NCBI GenBank assembly: GCA_033807695.1
Contig: CM066308.1
Location: forward strand, 1,612,001-1,676,000
Source of the DNA: Daedaleopsis sinensis
Lineage: Eukaryota; Basidiomycota; Agaricomycetes; Polyporales; Polyporaceae
Direction: 5' to 3'
Length of the DNA stretch: 64,000 nucleotides
Of this stretch, positions 34,302 to 45,446 are shown piece after piece. How positions within the stretch are numbered: position 1 is the stretch's first letter; the number at the start of each line of letters is the position of its first letter. A program made the position numbers and the translations under genes. The notes under the pieces were generated by a model. It was not told the DNA's origin and did no database searches. It saw only the letters and a program-made list of their open reading frames with translations.

Positions 34302-35552
34302 ATGCAGTCACCAGGAATCATCTCACAGCTGAGGCGTGAAAGACAGAAGTACTGTGAGTGTCTTCGGTTTTTGGTGGTGATATATAACTCTTATAGTATC
34401 CCTGCCTGTGTCAGTGAATCTTGAAACTGTCTGCAACGATCCCTCGACTGTGGATGGTCCGTTGCCTCTTCTGAGGGACATTGCCGACGTGAGTATATCC
34501 TGGTATATATCATAGCCGTGACTCATCTTGCGACCTACAGAGCACTCACGCAGCAAAAGCACTCACCGTATTCGAAAAGAAAAGTTCTTGCTGCCTTATA
34601 CTAGTGCAGTCAGACTCTTCCGATGGGTCCGAGGTCGAAGAGGTGGTTATGAGAGTCCAGGGGTATAATCTACAGGGGAAGCTTCCACCTATCAGAGAAC
34701 ACCAGTACGTCCACTTCATGCTCTATATAGCCTGACCTGTCAACATGACCTATATCGTTCAGCATCCCTCACAATCGAAACCGTCTCATCAGCTTACAAG
34801 AAAGCATCACTCTCGCAGGATTGGGCAGCCAGTCCTTCGATCTTGCAGTGCAAGCCGCGAACAGAATTCACCAATGTTTCGCGAAGCACATAGGCGATTT
34901 ACGAGGTACTTTGCGTGGCTGGTCACCTGGCGACTTCGACGGCAGCTTCACAATCACGTACGCGGTCGGGGAGAAGGCTATAGACCTATCCAAGACCGTT
35001 GATCCATATAACGTGTTGCGTCCATTACTGTTCGACCGCTCGGAGGTGCACGTAGCCGAAAACGTGGTGGAGCACTGGGAAAGATGCAAGGTGCCTGTGA
35101 CGGGCCAAGACCAGTCGTGAGTAGTTCGATATATAGAACATACAACGTGAATTCGCTCACAGTATCGTCATAGCTCTGCGAAGTTCGTGCGCATCAAGCC
35201 AGATATCGTCAACGTAGGCCAAATGCTGGAGTTGCAAGTCAGCTTTGTAGTGGTCAAAGTCGGCCGGGATGAGTTCTGCATGTTGCCAAAGTTGCGTGCT
35301 GTGTGTATATATTGGACCGAGCCGTCGAGATGGTAGGTCCTCACTATCTTGGTCCATCGAGTGTTAGCGTTATTGACTGTGAGTTTTGTAGGACTATAAC
35401 CTCGCCTTGTTGAAGGTGGTGCATACCAAGGACCAGTCTCCTCTGAAAAGGACGAAGTGTCGCGTCGGATACGGTCAACAGGAACCAGACAGCTCAGGCA
35501 GTGAAGGTTCGCCGGTTCCAGAGATGAAGTGTATGTGTATCAATCGTGGGTA
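34302..35552 (+). CDS. B2: family B protein, paralogue of B1
   Basis: Starts MQSPGIISQLRRERQKY (ATG at 34302); exon 1 ends at 34353 and exon 2 starts at 34397. Later blocks align with B1 in order: EVEEVVMRVQGYNLQGKLPPI, IPHNRNRLI, LGSQSFDLAVQ, VHVAENVVEHW, a spliced stretch reading AKFVRIKPDIV, DEFCMLPKLRAVCI, and SPLKRTKCRVGYGQ near the end. At least two intron positions, including the unusual acceptor before C-ATC-CCT, are shared with B1. The stop is the TAG at 35550-35552, 57 bp from the A2 end, so the genes converge as A1 and B1 do. I saw no lesion, but not every exon junction was verified. Confidence 0.7.
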
Positions 35553-35609
35553 GTGTCTATGTACGGCGAATGTACGGTGTTATATCATATATATATAATG
35601 CACTATCAG

Positions 35610-38600
35610 CTACTGCGGGTCGTTCATAACACGAGAATATTTACACAACAAGTGCTCGACCATGACATCATCGAAATGAATCAAGTGTCTGTCCTCTGCA
35701 GTCATTCTAGAACCGATGTAGTCCGCGACATCCCGGAAAGCATCCTGCACCACGTCAAGCACTACAATCTTGTTAGCCACCTGATTAGCTGTACATAGCC
35801 CCGCCAGAGAGCCCATTTGATTCTTGTGTACGATATATGCAACCCACTGACAATACCAGCGTACGATAGATCTCCTGCCAGTAACTATGCTCCAAGTTTC
35901 CCCACCAATGGCAAGCGGGGCTGTAGACGAGATTGACCAGAATATATGTCTGGGCGAACCACCCGTTCGGTCAACCAGTTCACACAACGCATGAACGGTA
36001 TCTTTCCCTTGAACTCTTTTCGGAACTTGCTCCAGTCTGGCTCAGAGTCAAAGTACACAGGGGCGAACAGAACTCCGTCCAGATGTTCGTATTGAGGGGT
36101 TCCGTAGCATCGCACATTGTAGAAGCGATCTAACGAAGCTTTGTCAAGCGGGTTATACCCCTGGAGATCTCGAAAGGCATCCCAGTCGCTTTCCTCCGCG
36201 AAGAAGAACTCCTCGCATTCCAGCAACGCAGCCGAGTTGAAAAGCAGCGCACGAGATATGATCCAGCTCGGAAACGCTCCCGGCAGGTCGGTGTAGAATT
36301 CGTTGAATGCTCCTTGCTTAGAAGTCAACTTGGCGTGCGAAGGAGCGAGCTCGCGGAAAGGCGAATAGAAGTCGAAGTTAGACACCTTTGACCAGTGGAA
36401 TTAGCTCGAGTACGAAATCCAGCAACTCCGAGTACATTCTCCAAGATGTCGAGGCTGTCGAATATATTGACAATGGCAGTATAAAGAATGACACACTGCC
36501 GCGACCACCAGAGAGCATATATATTGCGGTGTTGGGTTTTCGAGACGAGCAGGCAGGATGTAAGCCGACGATGTGTCGGCGCACTCTGCTCCAAGCTAAC
36601 AGGCACGAGATATATTTGCAGACTGCTATGAGTAGACAATACATGGGGGCATGTACGATACGTACCTGCAGACTGCTATGAGTAGACAATAGAGCAGGAT
36701 GCAGGCGTGATGAGCATGTTATGTATCGTACGGAATAGGAAGGTAGTGGCTGTGTAATGTAAGCGCACAGAGCGAATAAGGGGACGAGCGATAGTAGGGG
36801 TTACACAGGAGGAACGTCATACGCGGTGTGATGTGAGGAAGACAGTCTTCTGAGCGAATTGGAGCGATCACATGGTTGGCAACCATGAGATATATATCTC
36901 GAGTCAACCGATGAATCCACTCTTTGTGAGAGTCCAGGGAGGTAGAGTCTGCGGTGATGAGGTCCGTCATAGCATAGACCTCCGGAGCGCATTCTTGCAT
37001 GAGCCACGTCCAAGCGGCTACGCTGGCAGTCATGATGCGCCGCCTGTCGACAGCGAGAGCCAGAGAGTAGACATCAAGAGCCTTGTGTCTGCCTTGATGA
37101 GACACCCACATCCTGGAAATATTTTCAGCGAACTCCTTCGAAGTTCTGTTTGATGCACGGAATGAGTCCAGAAACTTCTCCACCGAGAGATAATCTGACG
37201 ACGACGACTGCGCGGAAGATCTGTCTGTATATGTTCGAGGAACGAAGACAGAGCAGGCAGCGCGAAAGCATCCAGGGCGGACTGAAAGTCTACAGGTTGT
37301 GTTAATAATATATGATTATTTTATATGTGTTATACTCACGAGGCACCTGTCACTGAGAAGCAATGTTGCCAGCATATTCCACCGAAAGACCCCATGAATG
37401 GTTCAAAGTGGAGTCATTGGTGGAAGCAAACGTGTTGTCCCGCTCTGCCTGGTCTAGATCCAGCTGAATGTTGAATGCTGTTTCATCGAACTCGGGATAC
37501 AGCTCTAGGTCGATCAGGTTGCAGTCCGTCCGGTGCTGCCTGAATATAATGGCCATATATTAGATATACAGTATGTAGTGTTACGCGTGGCTTCGCAGAC
37601 GGTAACGAGACGTACAGGGTTCATCATATAACCTGTGTACATCGTCCTATCACTGCTCTCCCCATCTCCAGAAGATGATGGACCCGCAATCCTTTCAAGT
37701 GAGCTTGGAGATCCACGTCGCCAGTTCCCTGTACAGCACTAAGTATGCAATGACGGACTCCCAATTATATGTGACATACCTTTCTTGCGCTTATGCGATC
37801 TGCCTCGCTCACCCTCATCGGTTTCAGACGGAACAGGAGACACAAGTCTCACAGCCGTCCTTCGAGTACGACGACCAGCTGTCGGAGGGGTGTGTTCCGC
37901 TGAATCCTGCTCTGGCATAGGCCGCCGCATAGCTGCTTTACGTTTGCGTCCTTGATTCCCTAATGAGCATACATTGAGTATATGCGGCACGCACCACAAA
38001 AGAGTATATGTACCTGTCCTGCTCCCTGAGGCAACTTGCCCCCCTTCTGCATTACCCGCGGTCTCTTGAAGAGGAAGGTCTACATACGGTACATTCAGTC
38101 ATATAGTCATATAGCAAGGTATATTTGCGGAGACAACGTACGAGGCTTGTAGTGCCGGTGGTTATACAACATATATTGACCATGGTGCTGACAGGCCTGT
38201 TGCCATGACGCAAGGCTATTCTTGCGCTTTTCGAACATAGCGGGCTCTGGACGGTGTTCCCATACCTTAGGATGAACGCGATTACGGTCTTGATCCTCAA
38301 CATAGAACACGGAGCGAAGGGCGTCGAGATCAAGGCGGATTTCGAGACTCGGTGCGACTTGCCAATGCATGTACGCGAGTTGCAAGCATTGGGCTTGGTA
38401 GTACCACTGCAGAAAGCCATCCCGGTCCGTTATTGCTGGTGCCGACGACAGCCACGTCGAGCAGTTCAAATTCGAAGGGAGGACGGCGTCAAACTCAGGG
38501 TGGATCATTTCCGGTGCCATGTAGATGAGCTCTCCGGTCGGTGTCACCGCGAAAGCGAGAGATGAAGAGCCGTCTAACATGGGTCTGGACAGGTAGAGAA

Positions 38601-40028
38601 TAAGAGCCTAGCGATAATTGTCAGGGTGCGGGTCATCACCGGAGATATCGACCGGAGGATAACCTCCATATCGGAAGAGGCCCAAGAAGAAGAAAACCAC
38701 CAGATCGCGGAGCTCTGTAGAAACAAACACCAATGGTGAGCAGTATATTCCTGGATATACATGTATATATGCTCACCCACTGCGATACTAGCTCCCCTAG
38801 CATGAAATAGCCCGGTATAACGCAAGGGCGCAGGGTACTGTTAGCTATCATGCAAGACAGTCCTGCGCTATCATTGTCGTCTCCGTGCACCTCGCCGAAA
38901 GCCCCGAGTTGAGCAGCTAAGGACTCTGTCCGTTGAGACAGACATTAGTAAATTTGTGTGTATATGCAGGGGCAAACCACTGACCGACGCCATCAGAGGC
39001 CTTGACCGGTGACACAATGTTGAGTTGCATCGCTGGGAACGCGCAATTACTGTGGTGGCTGAGTGGGGGTAGGTTGATTAGGTCTGCTTGAGTTTGCAAC
39101 AATTCGTATAAGGCACTGGGTGCCGCTCGAAGCCCGGCCATGCCGATAAGAGCACCGACCTGTGAATATATACTGTGAGTGGCAAGTATACACCCACCTC
39201 TGCAATCGTTTGACACAATATATGGTGTTCGCGAGGCCTTTCCCGTTGGCCCGGTCATGTTGCGCTGGACTTGATACAACTGTCCTATCGGGTAGCAGCG
39301 GGGAGCGTTGTTGACGTTCTTAGCCATGGAACTACGTTCCCAACGAATCCCGTCGTGCCACTTCTCGTCGGTCCCCACGTACGCCTTGTTCGAGCCTCGA
39401 GTGCCGGGTTCACCCAGGGTCTCATCGCGTACTTGGTTGATGAGACTCTTCAGCTCGGCAGATATATATCCTCTAGAAATTGAATGGTCATATTGATATA
39501 CCATCTCATATATATATGCCTACCAGTGACCACTCACTCTGGAGGTAGATAACCTAGGCATTCATCGTTCAAAGGGTTCCTGTCTCCGGACATGTCTCTG
39601 CCGAAGACAAAGTCGCCTTTGCCGAGGACGAGATAACCTTGTGCGAGCATGTTAGAAAGTTACCTATGACATCCAAAGTAGGACTAACCGGTATCATTGA
39701 CCCCTTCTTGAGTGCCCGGAGGAAGCTTCATGTCTTTCGCGAAATCGAGGAAGTACCGCTTCATCTTCTCGGGTGCTAGGTCCATGGGGGCAATATAGAC
39801 GAAGTGCACGTCCCACATGAGCGAGTAGGGGATGCCCGTTAACCCGGACAAAGCATGGCAGCCTGGGATCTCTGCCTTTCAAGATTACAGGGTCGCTATC
39901 TGGTACAGAAGGCGCTGGTACAGCTGGCGCTGCATCAAATATTGTGTTCATTTTGTCAGCACCGCAGACCTATATAGGTTAGAGAACCACTGACCCTTTG
40001 CTTGGCTACGAGTGCGTCGTTCAGACAT
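35610..40028 (-). pseudogene. A2: inactivated paralogue of A1 (candidate dioxygenase)
   Basis: Exon 1 (MSERRTRSQAK) joins by a phase-1 intron to PVILKGRDPRLPCFVRV, matching A1. Downstream blocks match too: YQVQRNMTGPTG, the HxD region (VHGDDND), FRYGGYPP, a basic GRRTRRTAVRL segment, AVDRRRIMTASVAAW, and the C-terminal VEHLLCKYSR. Lesions: a one-base frameshift near 39808 just after HPLLAHV; an in-frame TAG at 38610-38608 where A1 has Tyr after the conserved Arg; and Tyr at 38670-38668 in place of the distal iron-binding His of A1. The Tyr change alone should remove dioxygenase activity. The large C-terminal domain (36719-37183 and 35610-36385) is still largely open, so it may have outlived the catalytic part. 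Confidence 0.72.
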
Positions 40029-40116
40029 TACGGCTTGGCAGTGCGCACATCAGTACGAGTACAAATATGACAGTGCCGTTAGCCACACCTAGTATAAGGC
40101 GGGCACTGGCGGGCAG

Positions 40117-40142
40117 TCTGCAGGGTGATTACACCCCACACG
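40117..40142. promoter_or_regulatory. ATTA-core palindrome 1 (upstream of A2)
   Basis: TCTGCAGGGTG, ATTA, CACCCCACACG. It lies 89 bp upstream of the A2 start codon. Member of the eight-copy set. Confidence 0.65.
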
Positions 40143-40146
40143 ACAT

Positions 40147-40440
40147 TGAGAGAGACGGCTATGACCATATATTGCCACACAATGTTGTCTGGCAATATAA
40201 GGCTATATTGACTGGGGAGAGTCAGCAGGACCATGACAGCACTCCCGGGCATATATAGGACCAGGGAGAGGAGTGAGGGTGCTGCTGGTCACATATGCAG
40301 CCAGGGAGAGAAGCGACAGAGACGGCTATGACTATATATTGCCGCACAATGTCGACGCCGCACAAACTATGACATCCATCGACATCGTCCGGCAATATAA
40401 GGCTATATTACCAGAGGACTGTCAGAAGGAGCATGACTAC
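40147..40440. repeat. two hairpin-bearing repeat units
   Basis: Two copies of a unit starting AGAGACGGCTATGAC (about 40150 and 40319). Each contains an inverted repeat, TATATTGCC facing GGCAATATA, with a variable middle (short in the first, longer with GACATC repeats in the second). Upstream of A2. Function unknown; could be a MITE pair. Confidence 0.6.
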
Positions 40441-40760
40441 TTCAGGCTTACGTAGACAATGATCCTGAGTACTGACCATGGAGGTGACGAAGTGAATGAC
40501 ACGTTTGTACCACATTTTGGTTTGCCAAGCTCAAGGAAGAGAACAGGTTGGGGGAATCAATCTATTCAGTCCACCACGAACTGTCTACTGCACTGTACTA
40601 GATAGGCATGCATATAATGGCTTAACTTACCATACTGACCCCTGTATTTCAGTTACGAAAACAGGGATCGAGCTACAGTGTTCATAATGATGAACGTCCA
40701 CGAAGGCCAGTGGGCAGTGGTCATGACCGGTATACGGAGACATTGATGAGGTTCTTCTTG

Positions 40761-40788
40761 CTCTGCAGGGGGATTACCCCCCACACAG
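40761..40788. promoter_or_regulatory. ATTA-core palindrome 2 (between A2 and Z4)
   Basis: CTCTGCAGGGGG, ATTA, CCCCCCACACAG. About 495 bp upstream of the likely Z4 start and 730 bp upstream of A2. Confidence 0.65.
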
Positions 40789-41040
40789 CTTTCCTGAGGA
40801 GGCCGAGGTTCGGTGATCCTTGTTGCGATAGGTGTGGTTGAAGGTTGAAGTGCATGCTGTACTTAGCACTGTGTCTAAGTTCATCGGCAGTCCCCGAGAA
40901 GCATACACAGCCACTTCCTAAAAGAGATCAGCTTGATCAGGTCGGCGACAAGCGCTGTATCCACACCTCTTCAGTTTTCCTATAACTTTGCTCGACCTCA
41001 ATCCCAGGGCTGTCTAGCCTTGCCACTGGAGCTGAGCAGT

Positions 41041-41067
41041 CGTGTGGGGTGTAATCACCCTACACAC
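41041..41067. promoter_or_regulatory. ATTA-core palindrome 3 (upstream of Z4)
   Basis: CGTGTGGGGTG, TAAT (ATTA on the other strand), CACCCTACACAC. About 215 bp upstream of the likely Z4 start. Confidence 0.65.
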
Positions 41068-41282
41068 TGAATATATAGCCCGTATTGAAGAGATTGCACG
41101 GTGTATACAGGTGAGAGACATTGTTGAGAGATGATATCACAGAGCACAACTGATTTCGAAACCTTTGTATTCCACTCCATGATGCGATTGGCTGATATAT
41201 GACACAACATGAACTGTCCCGCCTTATATATGATATAATGGTCGATGCCTGGGGTCTGGCTATATACGCACACTCTAGAACA

Positions 41283-42188
41283 TGAAGGCTGAAGATTTCG
41301 ACAACTTACAACTCGACAATGTACACCCTGAAATAGACACAGTCAAGGTTGTGAGGCTGATGAGGAGGATATTCAGGAGAGCGAGGATGAAAACCAGTAT
41401 ATTAGCCCAGATACAACCTCTGAATCGGTAAATGTGTGGTACTATTCGAGGTGGATGACTACTCATTATCGTAGACCAACCACAGAGCCTCTGAGCCAAG
41501 CTGGCGAGGTTATATACTTCAACTGCCACTCAATATAGACATGGATCGCTTGCCTAGTGGCTGCATTGAAGATCTACAGAAGATTCGCATGCAACCTTGC
41601 TCTCACTGCAACCAGAAAAGGCGTCAGTGCATCCAAACTGAGTCGAGTTATCAAACTTGGAAGTGCAGGGAATGTTTTCATGGAAACAGACCCAGATGTG
41701 ACTGGATGGAATGTAAGACTCTTCAGTCGTCAGTCACGAACTGAATTAATATATTGTGTAGGATGCAAGAGCCTTGGCATGGGGACTACACCACGAGTAA
41801 CGCCTACATCGCGAAGGACAACAGTGACGATGAAGATCGACAAGGAAACATCACCTGCAGCTCCCAACACCCCAGATATATACTGCAGTGCTAGGACTCT
41901 TCGAGCGGAAAGACGTAACCGTATACCACAGCTACCCACAGGCACCGGTCTCGAACAGCCGATAGAGCATGTCCAACCTATCGCAGAGGCATCTTCCTCT
42001 GCCATTAAAGCCCCCACGATCTGCGATTCCCAGTTCGCCAAACTTGCACATGCGAGGACTACCGACTCAGGAGCATGGACATGTTGGAGGCTATATTAAG
42101 AAATGTACACGAACTGAGAGCAGATATGGAGCATGTGGAGAGTATGGTTGGCAAAGGCAAAGGCAGAGCTCCGAAGCTCGTCAGTTAG
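41283..42188 (+). CDS. Z4: Zn(II)2Cys6-like family protein (possibly broken)
   Basis: Core motif CSHCNQKRRQC then WKCREC and RCDW: C-X2-C-X6-C-X11-C-X2-C-X7-C, the spacing of fungal Zn(II)2Cys6 DNA-binding clusters, with a basic NQKRRQ loop as in Gal4-type domains. Upstream it reads an acidic stretch (EADEEDIQESEDENQY), a probable intron (GTAAATG...TCGTAG near 41430-41475), and a segment aligning with Z1-Z3 (GYILQLPLNIDMDRLP). An intron follows the motif at the family position. The probable C-terminus is MLEAILRNVHELRADMEHV, helical as in Z2 and Z3, ending at 42188. The exons do not join in a single frame as I read them, so a frameshift or an extra intron is likely. The 3' end overlaps C2 antisense. 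Confidence 0.5.
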
Positions 42189-43218
42189 AAATCGATGTGT
42201 AACAGAGCGAGGAGGGATTGTATCTTCTACTGAGAGATCTGGATGCTCTTGATGCCATGACCCTCTATATAGGTGGTATATAAGCGGATCTGTCCCTGTC
42301 GGGGTGTGCTTCGAGGCTAGTGGAATGTCGGCAGGGACTGGGAGGTAGGGTCGCAAGTGGGGGAGAGATGCGAACGTGCGCCGGCAGTGCTCGTTCCCGG
42401 ACCACAAGAATATAACCGGTATATGCCTCGCTATCACCACCGGCAGGAGCTCTGTCCACCGACAGAGATCGGTATGGACTACGACACCCACTCGAGTACC
42501 GTGGATGAAGTTCGAGATGTCGGAAGCCTGTATAGCATTGATCCAGGAAGCAGGGACGTTCTGATTGTGCAGCATTCGTATCCAGCGGGGAACTGCCGTC
42601 GGGCCACTGTCGTGCTGAACCTCCCATATCGCTATGATCATAGAACACCTTGCCGCTAGTAGGTACAGAGACCTTTGAGCGAGAATGGCCGCTCGCAATG
42701 CAGCTCCGTGGGTGGCATGGGACTCGTCGTACTTGTAGCTCGAGGGATAGAACCAGTCCACTCAGGTTTGGACTTGTCTTGCCAATGGTGACACGACATT
42801 GTCTCAAAGAGAGTGTTAACGATCCAGAGAAGACCCCTCTCTAACTCAGTCCACTTCGACAGTACCGCTCTCTGGAGCATGTAGCGGGTGCCGTCCTTGA
42901 TTATTGGGAGGCAGTCCCCCTCGATATACAGCCAACTAAGGAGCACGTCGTTGCAGGTGTTGGTTCTCAGAGCGAATGCTGTCTCGGGGAGGGAGTCAAT
43001 GGCGTAGTCGGGTCGTGACAAGTCGGCGGGAGGGTCGTATATTTCAGTGAGGCGGGGGGGAGGGCGATGATGAGGTACAACGATTCGCTGGGGGACGTTT
43101 GCGATGGTATATATCTCTTTTGTCGGACCGCAGAAGGTGTATACGTCATCCTGCCTGTATATAGCACTTAGCGTTAAACTGCGTGCAGGGTGCAAGAACA
43201 TCTCACTCACCAAGCCAT
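42096..43218 (-). pseudogene. C2: N-terminal fragment of a family C gene
   Basis: Starts MAW by a tiny exon (43218-43211), intron 43210-43155 (GTGAGTG...ATACAG), then QDDVYTFCGPTKEIYTIANV, DSLPETAFALRTNTCNDVLL and WTELERGLLWIVNTLFE as in C1. A frame change near 42760 leads to FYPSSYKYDES, AARCSMIIAIWEV and GTRVGVVV. Similarity to C1 ends at about residue 330 of 849, near PLIYHLYRGSW. The rest of the gene is absent; its place is taken by Z4 on the opposite strand. Two ATTA-core palindromes lie 171 and 260 bp upstream of its start. Confidence 0.68.
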
Positions 43219-43388
43219 GATATCTCCCCTTATAGAGTTAAAAGACGATATAACGTCGGCAGGCTGTGCGCAAGGTATATATGTTAGTACTGTGGGTAAG
43301 ATATACCTGCAATATTTAAAGCTTACAATACTTCACAATCGTTTGCGAGAGCAAGCCAGAACAGTATTGCAGGGAATGCGGGAAGGAT

Positions 43389-43417
43389 CTCTGCCTGGTG
43401 ATTACACCGAACAAGAG
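43389..43417. promoter_or_regulatory. ATTA-core palindrome 4 (upstream of C2)
   Basis: CTCTGCCTGGTG, ATTA, CACCGAACAAGAG. 171 bp upstream of the C2 start. Confidence 0.6.
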
Positions 43418-43477
43418 AGGTTGCTGTTGCTGCTTCTCGGCTCGTATTTGACCAAGTATGTTGTGGCCAGGGAGGAT

Positions 43478-43506
43478 CTCTGCCTGGTGATTACACCGCA
43501 CAAGAG
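43478..43506. promoter_or_regulatory. ATTA-core palindrome 5 (upstream of C2)
   Basis: CTCTGCCTGGTG, ATTA, CACCGCACAAGAG. 260 bp upstream of the C2 start. Confidence 0.6.
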
Positions 43507-43853
43507 ATGTTGCAGTTGCTGCTGTGGTGGCTGCGATATGACCGCAGTACAGAGAGAGAGAGAGCAGTGAGCGACAGATGAGAGATGAGGGAGAAGAGCA
43601 GAGAGTATGATCTGAGGGGGCTTGTTAGATCCCCCTCAGATCGTAGATCCGAGAAACTCGGATCTATGTGAGCGTGACGTCATACGGCCTGAGCCCGAAG
43701 CTGTCCCATTTAGGGTTGCTGAGCCAAGGAACCGGCGTCTATCACAGTGTCCTCTTCTAATAGTTACCTCTATTCACTGTCGCTCCTCGCACACAGTAGT
43801 CTTACTCTACACTGTCGACCTTCTCAAACCGAACACCTGATCTGTTTATTGGT

Positions 43854-43881
43854 CTGTGTGAGGGGTAATCCGCTCACAGAG
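43854..43881. promoter_or_regulatory. ATTA-core palindrome 6 (upstream of Z1)
   Basis: CTGTGTGAGGGG, TAAT, CCGCTCACAGAG. 289 bp upstream of the Z1 start codon. Nearly identical to palindromes 7 and 8. Confidence 0.72.
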
Positions 43882-44169
43882 ATGCGTCCTCGATCCAACA
43901 CGTTTAGTCAAGAGAACAAGGTGAGTACAGAACTCAGTGAGTACAGTCAGTATCATCTAGGTAGTATAGCGTACCGTTTGTACCGTATATCCAGTACCTC
44001 GTATCAATGCGCGGCTGCGCTGCACTCTTCAACTAATATACCTCTGCGTTGAATCAAGATTTGAGGTGTATATTGGGGGTTTGAGCTTTTCAGGATGTGA
44101 ACACTGAGTATATACTGACATGCTGGATGGTCCACCACGCGGCCTCCTACAGCCGAACTGCACAATACA

Positions 44170-45446
44170 ATGTCACGGTCAGTATCGCCAGCTGCGAATG
44201 CAGACGACACCCATGCCACGCCCACTGCCCGTCTTCCACTATTTCTGCCCTCAAGTCATTCCCCGTCCCCTTTTGTTCCCAATCCGGCCATCCCTCTTGC
44301 CGACAATCTATTCCCATACTTCCAGCATTGGAATTCGCAATGTCTGAGTGAAGACGATGCGGTCGACACATCACCGTTTCTACAATCAGCAGTCGACAAC
44401 GAGAAAGTTGAACACGAAACCGTCAACGATGCCACTATTGAGACCAGGCACCAAGAAGAACCTGGTACCTTGGAGCCACATAACACATCCACTGCCGACA
44501 GTCGTGACTCGCATTCACTGTCACTTCCTGCCCCCAGTGACTCGTATATACCTGATCTGAACGCAGTGGTCCTCGAAGCCCGCGAGTCTGGCCTTACAGT
44601 ATCCCTCTTTCCTGCGACTTTGGAACCGGAATTCACGACTGTGATGCTGTTTGCAGCCATCGACAAAGTTCGCTCCTCCTCGTGCACGCAGTGCGAGCAA
44701 TCCGGCCAGTCATGCGGCCCTAGCAATCGTTCGACCTGGCGTTGCTACAACTGCTCTCAGTGGCAGAACCCCCGTTGCTCATGGAAGGATGGTAAGTATA
44801 TTAACAGTGCGTTGCCGATTCCTCCCACTCAATATATTGCATATATCACAGCCATGTGGGACTTGGGGTTCCACTCTAAGGTGCCATCGCATCCATATGA
44901 ACTTGCCGACAGACTGGGAGTTCAACCATACCCTCCTGTATGCCATGGTGCCCAACTCGCGACAAAGAACCTGAGGCCAACCAGCGAGGTGCCAACCCCT
45001 CCCCGCACTTGAGATCTCCCTCTTCTACTGTCCTTGCCCCCGTCAATCATCCATCCTCTCCATCCCGTCCGCAAACAACTCCGATTTGTCGTCGAAAACC
45101 AGGCCCTGGACGATCTTCTCTACCGTCCATCTCCACAAGTATCCATGGTGATATGATGGCAGCTTACGCAGCAGAGTTGCACTGTCCTGACCGCCAGGCT
45201 GCAAAACCGGACTCACCGGCCCAGTTTGCCAGCCACATTGAGCTCCAGGGGGAGGAAGCGGTGAGCGGACCAGGGACGATACACCATCCGTTCGCAGGGG
45301 GGAATCAGCAGGACCGGCTGCCTACGGATACCGACCCTCGCAGAGTCAACTTTGACCTGGAGAAGACGCAGCGAGCCCTAGATTCTATCATCATGCTCAG
45401 CTCTCGTCCACCCTTTGACATGCAAGTATTACCAATCACATATTAA
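44170..45446 (+). CDS. Z1: Zn(II)2Cys6-like family protein, probable frameshift in last exon
   Basis: Exon 1 (44170-44791) encodes an acidic, Ser/Thr/Pro-rich N-terminus, then SYIPDLNAVVLEARESGLTV and the Cys motif CTQCEQSGQSC, WRCYNC, RCSW (C-X2-C-X6-C-X9-C-X2-C-X7-C). The intron 44792-44851 sits right after the motif at the same phase as in Z2 and Z3. Exon 2 reads MWDLGFHSKVPSHPYELAD and LGVQPYPP, aligning with Z3, and stops at 45010-45012. Family similarity resumes in the next frame (MMAAYAAELHCPDRQ) to 45446, so there is a frameshift or a missed intron near 44950-45010. If real, the protein loses its C-terminal part but keeps the Cys cluster. Probably a DNA-binding regulator by motif only. 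Confidence 0.62.

Larger units (their letters stand above)
43384..43560 (+). repeat. 89-bp tandem duplication carrying palindromes 4 and 5
   Basis: GGATCTCTGCCTGGTGATTA recurs 89 bp apart, followed in both units by CAAGAGA and TTGCTGCT-rich sequence. The duplication doubled the ATTA-core palindrome upstream of C2. Confidence 0.75.

Noticed and set aside
44256..44726. 156-codon open frame antisense to Z1
   Set aside because: It mirrors the Z1 exon that is supported by three paralogues and a shared intron; the antisense frame has no counterpart opposite Z2 or Z3.
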